A DNA stretch of 27,173 nt, taken from NCBI GenBank assembly GCA_937920105.1, contig CALETH010000003.1:1-27173 (forward strand). Reading direction: 5' to 3'. A model generated the notes under the pieces. That model saw only the letters and a list, made by a program, of their open reading frames with translations, was not told where the DNA came from and did no database searches. The stretch is from an uncultured Bacteroidota bacterium (GTDB taxonomy: Bacteria > Bacteroidota > Ignavibacteria > UBA10030 > UBA8401). Positions 7,703-14,211 of this stretch are shown piece by piece. The translations under genes and the position numbers were made by a program. Each line of letters opens with the position of its first letter. Within the stretch, counting starts at the first letter, position 1.

Positions 7703-8422
7703 ATGACATCTAAAAAAATATTTTATAGCAGTATTCTTATCGCTGCATTTTGTGTTGTAAGCATTGCTTCAGCACAAGAAAAATTATCTAAAGATGAGTG
7801 GCAACAACAAATGACCGAACTCACACAAAAAAGAGATAATTTAAAAATGAATCTTAACACCATCAATAACGAAATTGATAGTTTAAAAGCATATCTTGCT
7901 TCATTAGAAACACAAATTCAATCCGCACATGATGAAAGAATGTCTCTTGTTGGACCTTTTGAAGAATCTCTTTCTAATTTAGAAGGCAAAGTAGATGAAT
8001 TATCACGTTTATCAAATGAAGATTTATTTGCACGCAAAGCAGAAGTAGAAGATGCACAAAATCAACTTAATGAACTCAATAATTCTAAACTTGCAAAAGT
8101 TCCATCCTATGCAGAACGCTTACAAGCACTTCAAACAAAAATAGATGGATTAAAATCTACACTTGCAGGAACAGGTGAAGGAAAAATGTACACTGTTGGA
8201 ACTTGGGCAAAAGATAGAGATTGTTTGTGGAATATTGCAAAGAAAAAAGATATTTACTCAAATCCATTTATGTGGCCAAAAATTTGGCAAGGTAATAGAG
8301 ACCAAATTAAAGACCCAGATATTATTCATCAAGGACAAAAGTTAAAAATTCCTGAAGGAAGTTCTTTAACAAGTGAAGAAAAACAAGCAGAACGTCAATA
8401 CTGGAATAACAAACGCAAATAA
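7703..8422 (+). CDS. Exported coiled-coil protein with C-terminal LysM domain
   Basis: Secreted or periplasmic protein of 239 aa. A signal peptide ends around SIASAQ (about residue 24). A long coiled coil covers about 30-155 (repeated LNTINNEIDSLKAYL-like heptads). A LysM module occupies about 166-219, with YTVGTWAKDRDCLWNIAKKK at its start and GQKLKIP at its end. The insertion in this LysM (NPFMWPKIWQGNRDQIKDP) is typical of FCB-group LysM proteins. LysM binds GlcNAc-containing glycans such as peptidoglycan, so the protein probably spans part of the periplasm as a helical rod attached to the wall. AGGAGA precedes the ATG. It is the second gene of a two-gene operon with the small lipoprotein and is closed by a terminator. 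Confidence 0.85.
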   Translation: MTSKKIFYSSILIAAFCVVSIASAQEKLSKDEWQQQMTELTQKRDNLKMNLNTINNEIDSLKAYLASLETQIQSAHDERMSLVGPFEESLSNLEGKVDELSRLSNEDLFARKAEVEDAQNQLNELNNSKLAKVPSYAERLQALQTKIDGLKSTLAGTGEGKMYTVGTWAKDRDCLWNIAKKKDIYSNPFMWPKIWQGNRDQIKDPDIIHQGQKLKIPEGSSLTSEEKQAERQYWNNKRK

Positions 8423-8449
8423 ACATTATCACAAATCACAATAACAGTG

Positions 8450-8487
8450 AAAAAGTCCTTTACCAAAACTGGTGGAGGACTTTTTTA
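8450..8487 (+). terminator. Rho-independent terminator after the LysM gene
   Basis: AAAAAGTCCT pairs with AGGACTTTTT across an interior that can add CCA/TGG pairing. A T-run follows directly. It ends the lipoprotein-LysM operon. Confidence 0.85.
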
Positions 8488-8508
8488 TTTTTGGATTTAC
8501 TAAAATAT

Positions 8509-8534
8509 GTCATTCCTGCAACAGCAGGAATCCA
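8509..8534. repeat. REP-like intergenic palindrome, short form
   Basis: ATTCCTGC (8512-8519) and GCAGGAAT (8524-8531) enclose AACA, with GTC before and CCA after. The same arms recur in opposite orientation at 9634-9673, which identifies a dispersed intergenic element. No mobile gene accompanies it. Confidence 0.7.
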
Positions 8535-8574
8535 TTTTTAAAATTTAATAAGTCTAAAACCCATTTCATTAATT

Positions 8575-9540
8575 ATGGAAAACACAATAGAAAAAAAAGT
8601 AAAATTAGAAGGAGTGGATAGTGTTTCACTTCTCGGATATAATGATGCTCATCTTCAACTTATAGAAAATCGCTTTAATGCAAATATTACTGTACGTGGT
8701 GAACATGTAATGTTAAGAGGTGAAGCACAACAAATTCAACAAATAGAAAAAGTGCTACAAGAACTTTCATATCTTCTTGTAAAAAACGGAAATCTTACCA
8801 CCAATGATGTAGGAACAGTGATTGACCTTATTGCAGTTCCAACAAAAAATATATTTGTGAATGGAAAAAGTGAAATTATTCTTTCTACAAAAGATTCTAC
8901 CATTAAAGCAAAAACGCCAACACAAAAAGAATATTTAGCAAGTGTGCAAAAAAATGATATTGTTTTTGCAATAGGTCCCGCAGGAACAGGAAAAACGTAT
9001 CTTGCAGTTGCAATGGCAGTTGCAAAATTGAAAAATCAAGAGATAAATAAAATTGTGTTAGTGCGTCCGGCAGTGGAAGCAGGAGAAAGTTTAGGATTTT
9101 TACCTGGTGATATGAAGGAAAAAGTAGACCCATATCTTCGTCCATTGTATGATGCGTTAGATGATATGTTGCCAGTAGAAAAATTAAAAATGTATATGGA
9201 ACGCCGCATTATAGAAATTGCACCACTTGCCTATATGCGTGGAAGAACATTAAATAACGCATTTATTATTTTGGATGAAGCACAAAATGCAACAGCGACA
9301 CAAATGAAAATGCTGCTCACACGACTTGGAGTAAATTCTAAAGCAGTGATTACCGGAGATATTACTCAAATAGATTTACCAACAAAAGTTTCTTCCGGAT
9401 TAATTGATGTACAAAAAATATTAAAAAAGATAGAAGGAATTAGTTATGTGTATTTTAATACACATGATGTTGTACGTCATAAATTAGTAAAAGATATTAT
9501 TGATGCGTACGGAAAGTTTGAGAAGAAAAATAAAAAATAA
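8575..9540 (+). CDS. phoH: PhoH family ATPase
   Basis: PhoH-like P-loop ATPase of 321 aa, the usual length for the bacterial PhoH/YbeZ group. An N-terminal KH-like region (about 8-75: LLGYNDAHLQLIENRFNANI) suggests nucleic-acid binding. The ATPase core begins around 110 with TPTQKEYLASVQKNDIVFAIGP. Walker A is GPAGTGKT at 134-141 and Walker B is FIILDEAQNA with Asp234-Glu235. MKMLLTRLG and VITGDITQIDLP follow as conserved family blocks. YbeZ relatives act with the RNase YbeY in rRNA and ribosome maturation, but no ybeY-like gene is in the window. No convincing SD precedes the ATG at 8575; the start is kept because the KH-like region starts directly after it. It is a single-gene unit with its own terminator. 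Confidence 0.92.
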   Translation: MENTIEKKVKLEGVDSVSLLGYNDAHLQLIENRFNANITVRGEHVMLRGEAQQIQQIEKVLQELSYLLVKNGNLTTNDVGTVIDLIAVPTKNIFVNGKSEIILSTKDSTIKAKTPTQKEYLASVQKNDIVFAIGPAGTGKTYLAVAMAVAKLKNQEINKIVLVRPAVEAGESLGFLPGDMKEKVDPYLRPLYDALDDMLPVEKLKMYMERRIIEIAPLAYMRGRTLNNAFIILDEAQNATATQMKMLLTRLGVNSKAVITGDITQIDLPTKVSSGLIDVQKILKKIEGISYVYFNTHDVVRHKLVKDIIDAYGKFEKKNKK

Positions 9541-9595
9541 CAATGGATTATTATAAGAATTGAAGATTTTTATTTTTTTAGATGGTCAAAATGTT

Positions 9596-9625
9596 AAAAA
9601 GCGGAAATACCAATCCGCTTTTTTT
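9596..9625. terminator. Terminator between phoH and the convergent hybrid kinase, possibly bidirectional
   Basis: GCGGA (9601-9605) and TCCGC (9614-9618) form the stem, flanked by A5 on the left and T7 on the right. It terminates phoH, and the A5 flank gives a short U-run for minus-strand transcripts from the kinase as well. Confidence 0.75.
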
Positions 9626-9630
9626 CTTTC

Positions 9631-9676
9631 TGGATTCCTGCTTTCGCCCCGATGAATCGGGACAGGCAGGAATGAC
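9631..9676. repeat. REP-like intergenic palindrome, long nested form
   Basis: Outer arms ATTCCTGC (9634-9641) and GCAGGAAT (9666-9673) enclose an inner hairpin CCCGAT/ATCGGG (9648-9653 and 9656-9661). Read on the minus strand it begins TGTCATTCCTGC, exactly like the short copy at 8509-8534, but carries an extra hairpin module. It lies in the convergent gap between phoH and the kinase. Confidence 0.7.
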
Positions 9677-9687
9677 ATTTTCAAGAT

Positions 9688-9714
9688 AATCTTGTGAATC
9701 TTTTAATCAAGGTC
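9688..9714. repeat. Degenerate AATC-phased repeat ending in AATCAAGGTC (kinase 3' end)
   Basis: AATCTT units spaced by 8-9 bp run into AATCAAGGTC (9705-9714). The minus-strand reading of that word supplies the last codon and TGA stop of the kinase gene (CCT TGA). The closest relative is at 12237-12263, which is organised the same way at another gene end. Confidence 0.6.
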
Positions 9715-12106
9715 GTTTTCCCACCGAAGAAATTTCTTGTAATAAATCTCGTTTTGTAAATCCAGATTTTGAAACCATACTCACCACAAATCCATCTAAT
9801 TGTTCTCTCATTTCTTCATCAAGTTCCATTGAGGTGATAACCATAATAGGAATATTAAATGTTGAAGAATGTTTTTTAAGATGATGTGCAACAGAAAATC
9901 CGGAAATTTCCGGCATCACTAAATCCAAAATAATTAAATCCGGTTGTTCTTTTTCCGCAAGTTCCAGTCCTTTTTTCCCATTGTGTGCTTTGAGTACGGT
10001 GCAACCTTCGTTTTCTAAAATGATTTGAACCAAATCTGTTACAGAATCATCATCATCAATCACCAAAATTTTGTTGGATTTTTTTTCTGGAATGCGTTGG
10101 GTAATTTTTTTCATTGCGGAAAGTAATTCATTTTTTTGTACGGGTTTTACACAATATTCTACAGCACCAAGCCCAAATCCAAGATTTCGCTCATCCATCA
10201 TCGAAACAATAATTACTGGAATATCTTTACACAATGGATGTTCTTTCAATTCTCGCATTACTTGCCAGCCATCTTTTACCGGTAATAAAATATCTAATGT
10301 GATGACATCAGGTTTCCACAATTTTGCTTTTTCTAATGCTTCTTCTCCATTTCTTGCTAACTCAGTAACATAGCTCGCTTCTGTGAGATAGGTATTTAAT
10401 AGAGTGTATGCGTTTGGTTTATCTTCAACAATTAGTACGCGTAATGGTGTATCTTTTTCTGATTGAAGTGATGCAATCCTTTGTGTGATGGTTTCATTCG
10501 TATTTTCTACATTGACCATGATTGGTAATTGTACGATAAATGTTGTTCCTTGTTGCCATTCGCTGTGCAATGTGATTGAACCATTATGAAGTTCTACTAA
10601 TTTTTTTGTGATAGATAAGCCCAATCCAGTTCCTTCAGATTGTTTTGTTGCACTACCAACTTGTTGGAACGGATGGAAAATTTTTGTTGCATCTTCTGGA
10701 TGCATTCCAACACCAAAATCTTGAACAGAAAACTCTATATCATATCCATTACGTTCAATCCTTAAAATAATTTTATTGTTAGGATTGCTAAATTTTATTG
10801 CGTTAGAAAGAAGATTTAAGATAATTTGTTTTAAACGTACACTATCCGCAGTAATTTCTTCCAACTCTTCTGTAATGTGTAATTGTAAATCCAGATTTTT
10901 TTCTTTTAATAATGGAAATAATTCTTCTTTAAGGTTCGTAAAAAATTGGTAAAGTGGAATTGTTGTATAAAATAATTCTAATTTTCCTGATTCTATTTTT
11001 GAAAGGTCAAGAATATCATTAATCATGTGGAGAAGATGTTTTCCACCGGAATTAATTGATTGAACATAATTGCGAATTGTTTCTTCACTGAGTTTTGCGA
11101 TATCAGATGCAATAATATCAGAAAATCCAATAATGGAATTTAGTGGTGCTCGTAATTCGTGACTGAAGTATGCAAGAAAACGACGCAGTGTTGCGTGGGC
11201 TTCCACAGTTTGTGAACGCTGCATTTCTAAATCTACATTTTTTACTCGCAACTCATCAATTAATGTACGGCGACTTATTCCCATGGCAACTTCGTTGGCA
11301 ATAAGTGTGAGGAAGGGAATAGAGCGTTCTGTTAATTCTTTTGATTGATGAAAAATACATTCGCACACGCCAATAACTTCGTTTCCAACACAAAGTGGAA
11401 GTGCAAGTACGGTGAGAATTTCTGAACTGACCACTAATTCCGGAGCAGTATTATAGTACACACTTTTTGCAATATCTGATGTGAATAATAATTTTCCTGT
11501 GGTAAAAGATTCTATGAGAAGAGAATTATTGTGTGTATCAAAATGTGGAGAAAGCAACAAGGGGATTGGTTCTTTTTCACGCTGCAATAATTGTGTTTGT
11601 GACATGAGTACCAATTTTTTATCATGCTTTCGTTGTAAATACAACAATGTGTGATGTGGTGGAATTTCACATCGTACGGAAAGTGTGTGTGCAACGTGTT
11701 GACATAAATCTTCTACATTGTTGCTGGTGTTAATGATGTGTGAAATTTGCAGTAATGTTTGCTGCCAATGTTCTTGATGTTTGTGTTCGGTAATATCTTG
11801 AAAGAATACGGAAAGTCCGTTTTCATTTGGATAGATGCGGACATCGTACCATTTTTCAAAACGGCTATCTTTGTATCGTGTTACGAGTGATTGAAATGTT
11901 TGTGTTTGAAGTGCGAGTTTGTATCGTTCGCCAAGTTCGGATTTTTCTGCGTTGGGAAATATTTCAAAGATATGTTTTCCTAATACTTCTTGTTTGGAAA
12001 AGCCGGTACCGTGTTCGGCGGCATTGTTCCAATAAGTAAATCGGAAATTGTTATCAACAGCAAAAAATCCGCCGCTGATGCTTTCAAGAATTTGTTCTGG
12101 AGTCAT
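9707..12106 (-). CDS. Hybrid sensor histidine kinase (PAS-GAF-HisKA-HATPase-REC-REC)
   Basis: Cytoplasmic hybrid kinase of 799 aa with no membrane segment. PAS at about 3-115 (ESISGGFFAVDNNFRFTYWN to FQDITEHK) and GAF at about 118-285 form the sensor. A short coiled linker leads to HisKA with the phosphoacceptor His316 in FSHELRAPLNSIIGF. The HATPase shows N-box LLSNAIKF, then DFGVGM and GTGLGLSI. Two receiver domains follow: REC1 at about 554-668 (Asp605, CVKP lysine) and REC2 at about 677-795 (Asp728, lysine in MVSKSGF). Both retain the acceptor aspartate and the conserved lysine, so a multistep relay is possible. No HPt or DNA-binding regulator is adjacent, so the output partner lies elsewhere. 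AAGG at 12117-12120, inside a repeat, is the likely SD for the ATG at 12106. Confidence 0.93.
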   Translation of the reverse strand: MTPEQILESISGGFFAVDNNFRFTYWNNAAEHGTGFSKQEVLGKHIFEIFPNAEKSELGERYKLALQTQTFQSLVTRYKDSRFEKWYDVRIYPNENGLSVFFQDITEHKHQEHWQQTLLQISHIINTSNNVEDLCQHVAHTLSVRCEIPPHHTLLYLQRKHDKKLVLMSQTQLLQREKEPIPLLLSPHFDTHNNSLLIESFTTGKLLFTSDIAKSVYYNTAPELVVSSEILTVLALPLCVGNEVIGVCECIFHQSKELTERSIPFLTLIANEVAMGISRRTLIDELRVKNVDLEMQRSQTVEAHATLRRFLAYFSHELRAPLNSIIGFSDIIASDIAKLSEETIRNYVQSINSGGKHLLHMINDILDLSKIESGKLELFYTTIPLYQFFTNLKEELFPLLKEKNLDLQLHITEELEEITADSVRLKQIILNLLSNAIKFSNPNNKIILRIERNGYDIEFSVQDFGVGMHPEDATKIFHPFQQVGSATKQSEGTGLGLSITKKLVELHNGSITLHSEWQQGTTFIVQLPIMVNVENTNETITQRIASLQSEKDTPLRVLIVEDKPNAYTLLNTYLTEASYVTELARNGEEALEKAKLWKPDVITLDILLPVKDGWQVMRELKEHPLCKDIPVIIVSMMDERNLGFGLGAVEYCVKPVQKNELLSAMKKITQRIPEKKSNKILVIDDDDSVTDLVQIILENEGCTVLKAHNGKKGLELAEKEQPDLIILDLVMPEISGFSVAHHLKKHSSTFNIPIMVITSMELDEEMREQLDGFVVSMVSKSGFTKRDLLQEISSVGKRP

Positions 12107-12114
12107 AAAAAATT

Positions 12115-12150
12115 GACCTTGATTTGTAGGATTATAGGATTTCTACGATT
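12115..12150. repeat. Degenerate GATT-phased repeat with GACCTTGATT anchor (kinase 5' leader)
   Basis: Starting at ACCTTGATT (12116), units ending in GATT recur at 9, 9, 8 and 9 bp (ends at 12124, 12133, 12141, 12150). On the minus strand this is the leader of the kinase and reads AATCAAGGTC just before the start codon, so it includes the probable SD. It is the inverted counterpart of the repeat at the kinase stop codon (9705-9714). Apart from this repeat and the one at 12237, the 12107-12256 gap is plain AT-rich DNA. Confidence 0.6.
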
Positions 12151-12236
12151 GTAATTTAATAACATTTATATTTTTTAGAATAATTATATTTTATATAAAA
12201 AATTTTACGAAATAGAAGTTAATTCTTTTTCGTGGT

Positions 12237-12263
12237 AATCTTATCAATCTTGAAAATCAAGGT
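12237..12263. repeat. Degenerate AATC-phased repeat ending in AAAATCAAGGT (R-M operon 3' end)
   Basis: AATCTT, AATCTT and AATCAAGGT units at 9-bp spacing. The last one contains, on the minus strand, the CCT TGA end of the small ORF at 12257-12523. AAAATCAAGGT (12253-12263) has a perfect inverted partner at 18012-18022. Confidence 0.6.
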
Positions 12264-12523
12264 TTTGCTTTTGGTTCTTTAAAACCACGATAAAAATCAA
12301 ATTGTGAATCATAAAAAACGAGATTGAAATTACTATCACGAAGTGTTCCGCCGGAAGGGTAGAGATAAAATTCGGAAAGTGTGTCTGTTTTGTATTTGGA
12401 AAATATTCCGTTTTCGGTATAAAATTTAAGAAGATAAAAGCCCTGTGTGAATGGTACAAGTTTTATTTGTTTGTGCATATTTTCTTCACTGAAAATATGG
12501 ATGTCAGTTTCTATAGTTGTCAT
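12257..12523 (-). CDS. Small hypothetical protein, third gene of the R-M operon
   Basis: Unrecognised protein of 88 aa from the ATG at 12523. The frame stays open upstream to a TTG at 12544, but that would overlap the endonuclease gene. The ATG lies 10 bp after the endonuclease stop codon with no clear SD, so translation probably depends on the preceding gene. The sequence is rich in aromatic and beta-type residues (FYLLKFYTENGIF, SEFYLYPSGG, NLVFYDSQFDFYRGF), with no helix-turn-helix, no signal peptide and no cysteines. It therefore does not look like a controller (C) protein or a Vsr repair nuclease. Being downstream in the same unit suggests, but does not show, a role with the R-M system. 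Confidence 0.6.
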   Translation of the reverse strand: MTTIETDIHIFSEENMHKQIKLVPFTQGFYLLKFYTENGIFSKYKTDTLSEFYLYPSGGTLRDSNFNLVFYDSQFDFYRGFKEPKAKP

Positions 12524-12533
12524 GGAAAGAATT

Positions 12534-13277
12534 TTAAATATCAAATAATTCAGCAGGATTTATTTTGAATTGCAACATCATTGCAGTATTTCTTCCACCA
12601 TCACCACCTTTACGTTGCATAGTAATTTTTCCAATTTTGAAATTTCCTCTTTCGGTGATTTCAATATTTCCATTACCAAAATAATTCATGCAAAAATTCA
12701 TGGGTTTTAATATCCATCGTGCATTTTTACTAATTTTTTGAGCAATCAACATCCATTCTGCTGCAAATTTTCCTTGACCTTTTAAAATATCAGAAACTAT
12801 TAGTGATTGATTTTTTCTTAACCATTCTATAATAGTATTTTGTTCTGTGGAAGAAAATTCGTTAGCGAACATTCTTCGTTTGTCTTTTGGATTACTAATG
12901 GTTGGTTTTTCTTCACCTGTGTATCGTTTGAGAATTGAAATGATGTTTTGTGGAATGTTCCACATTTCTGCATATTTATTAACCCATCGTTTATCAATTT
13001 GATTAAATCCTTTTGTGTTGCTTACTAATTTTACTTGCAAGTTTTGAACATCAATTGCTTTTTTTAATGTGATGGTAACTTGAACTTGAACATCAGTTTT
13101 ATATCCGGAAATTTTTATGGCTTCAACATGTTCAATTTCTGAAAGTGTGTATTGCATGATGGTGAGCCATGTTTGTGCATCATTATCATTTTTCCAATTA
13201 TTAAATTTTTTGATAATATCATGTTCATTTTTGAAACCATTTTTTGCAGTTTGTGAACCTTGTTGAATGATATTCAT
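12534..13277 (-). CDS. Type II restriction endonuclease, HinP1I-like (predicted GCGC)
   Basis: Restriction endonuclease of 247 aa, the same length as HinP1I (G^CGC) as I remember it. It aligns with that protein over the whole length: MNIIQQGSQTAKNGFKNE at the start, NIQVKLVSN-type core, GFNQIDKRW, KDKRRMF, a QRKGGD block and an FKINPAELFDI end. The HinP1I catalytic pattern D-x18-QxK is at identical numbers: Asp62, Gln81 and Lys83. This is the PD-(D/E)XK variant with Gln in place of the acidic residue. Its ATG overlaps the methyltransferase stop in ATGA (4 bp), so protection is made before the nuclease and translation is coupled. Specificity is inferred from homology. The methyltransferase partner is unusual (see next gene). 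Confidence 0.88.
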   Translation of the reverse strand: MNIIQQGSQTAKNGFKNEHDIIKKFNNWKNDNDAQTWLTIMQYTLSEIEHVEAIKISGYKTDVQVQVTITLKKAIDVQNLQVKLVSNTKGFNQIDKRWVNKYAEMWNIPQNIISILKRYTGEEKPTISNPKDKRRMFANEFSSTEQNTIIEWLRKNQSLIVSDILKGQGKFAAEWMLIAQKISKNARWILKPMNFCMNYFGNGNIEITERGNFKIGKITMQRKGGDGGRNTAMMLQFKINPAELFDI

Positions 13278-14059
13278 GGTGTGAATAAAGTATTGAGAGA
13301 GTATTCTTTTAATCGTTCTTCTGCAAGTTCAACATATTCTTTTGAAATTTCTGAACCGAGCCATTTTCTCTGTAATAACATTGCAATTTTTGCTGTTGTT
13401 CCACTTCCCATAAATGGGTCGTAGATAATATCTTGTTCATTTGTCCACGTAATAATTTGGTCTGCAACAAGTTTTTCTGGAAAAATGGCGGGATGATTGT
13501 AAGCAATTTTATCTTTGGTAGAAATTCCACCACCAACAGAATAGAAGAAAACATTCCCGATTTTTTTTTCTGTTGTTCTTTCTACTTTTTCATAATCTAA
13601 TGAACCATTTTGACCTCTGTTTTTCATATTTGCAAGTCCATGATATTTTGTTGGCTCAGTGATTGGATTAAATGTTTTGGGACTTCCTTTTGAAAAAGCA
13701 AACATATATTCAAAATGTTGATGGTACCGATTTCCTGTTTGTGGCATTGGATTGTTTTTGTAATATATCATGGTATCATGAAGTCGAAATCCAATTTCTT
13801 TAAAATACAATGCTTGTTTAAATGATGTACCAGTTTCACTTCCATCAATTGTTGCATCGGCAACAACCCAAATTATTACTCCGCCTATTTTTGTAACACG
13901 AAATAATTCTTTAGCAATTTTTTCAAATTCAAATTCATACCCGGTATAATTTCTTATATCATCATAGGGAGGAGAGGTAATAACAAAATCTATAAAATCA
14001 TCTGGCATGGATTTCATAGTGAGTAAGCAATCTTCGTTATATATTTTTTCAAGTTCCAT
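13274..14059 (-). CDS. DNA amino-methyltransferase, TSPPY type (probably N4-cytosine)
   Basis: S-adenosylmethionine-dependent DNA methyltransferase of 261 aa that protects the host against the coupled endonuclease. Motif order is that of the beta class: catalytic motif IV TSPPY at 28-32 near the N-terminus, a variable central region, and the SAM-binding motif I DPFMGSGTT at 214-222. A typical GSEISKEYVELAEERL follows. TSPPY is characteristic of N4-cytosine enzymes, whereas N6-adenine members usually have DPPY or NPPY. There is no CcrM-type C-terminal domain. It is the first gene of the R-M unit and overlaps the endonuclease by 4 bp. No strong SD is visible before the ATG at 14059. A 140-bp gap separates it from the Kgd gene upstream on the same strand, so it may have its own promoter or be read through. 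Confidence 0.9.
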   Translation of the reverse strand: MELEKIYNEDCLLTMKSMPDDFIDFVITSPPYDDIRNYTGYEFEFEKIAKELFRVTKIGGVIIWVVADATIDGSETGTSFKQALYFKEIGFRLHDTMIYYKNNPMPQTGNRYHQHFEYMFAFSKGSPKTFNPITEPTKYHGLANMKNRGQNGSLDYEKVERTTEKKIGNVFFYSVGGGISTKDKIAYNHPAIFPEKLVADQIITWTNEQDIIYDPFMGSGTTAKIAMLLQRKWLGSEISKEYVELAEERLKEYSLNTLFTP

Positions 14060-14163
14060 ATCAGTTTTAAACTATGATTAAATGATGAAAATGATGGTTA
14101 TGATGTTCGTTAAAAAAAATCTTAATCTATCATAACAATCTTAAGAAATCTGTGTCCCATTTA

Positions 14164-14211
14164 ATGATTACTTATCTACTTCACGACTTAATTACTCCAC
14201 TACTGAATCAC
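14164..14211. repeat. Degenerate octamer tandem repeat over the kgd stop codon
   Basis: On the minus strand, six consecutive 8-bp units begin with GT and mostly fit GTANNNNA (for example GTAGTGGA, GTAATTAA). The array starts inside the last codons of the Kgd-like gene and supplies its TAG stop (14200-14202). The word AGTAGTGGAGTA is shared exactly, in inverted orientation, with the array at 17925-17964. Confidence 0.7.

Noticed and set aside
12244..12459. 71-codon minus-strand open frame overlapping the small R-M operon gene
   Set aside because: It is in another frame of the same region; the 12257-12523 frame has better spacing to the nuclease stop and a more protein-like composition.
14164..14211. 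CRISPR-like array
   Set aside because: Units are contiguous degenerate 8-mers with no separate repeat and spacer and no cas genes in the window.
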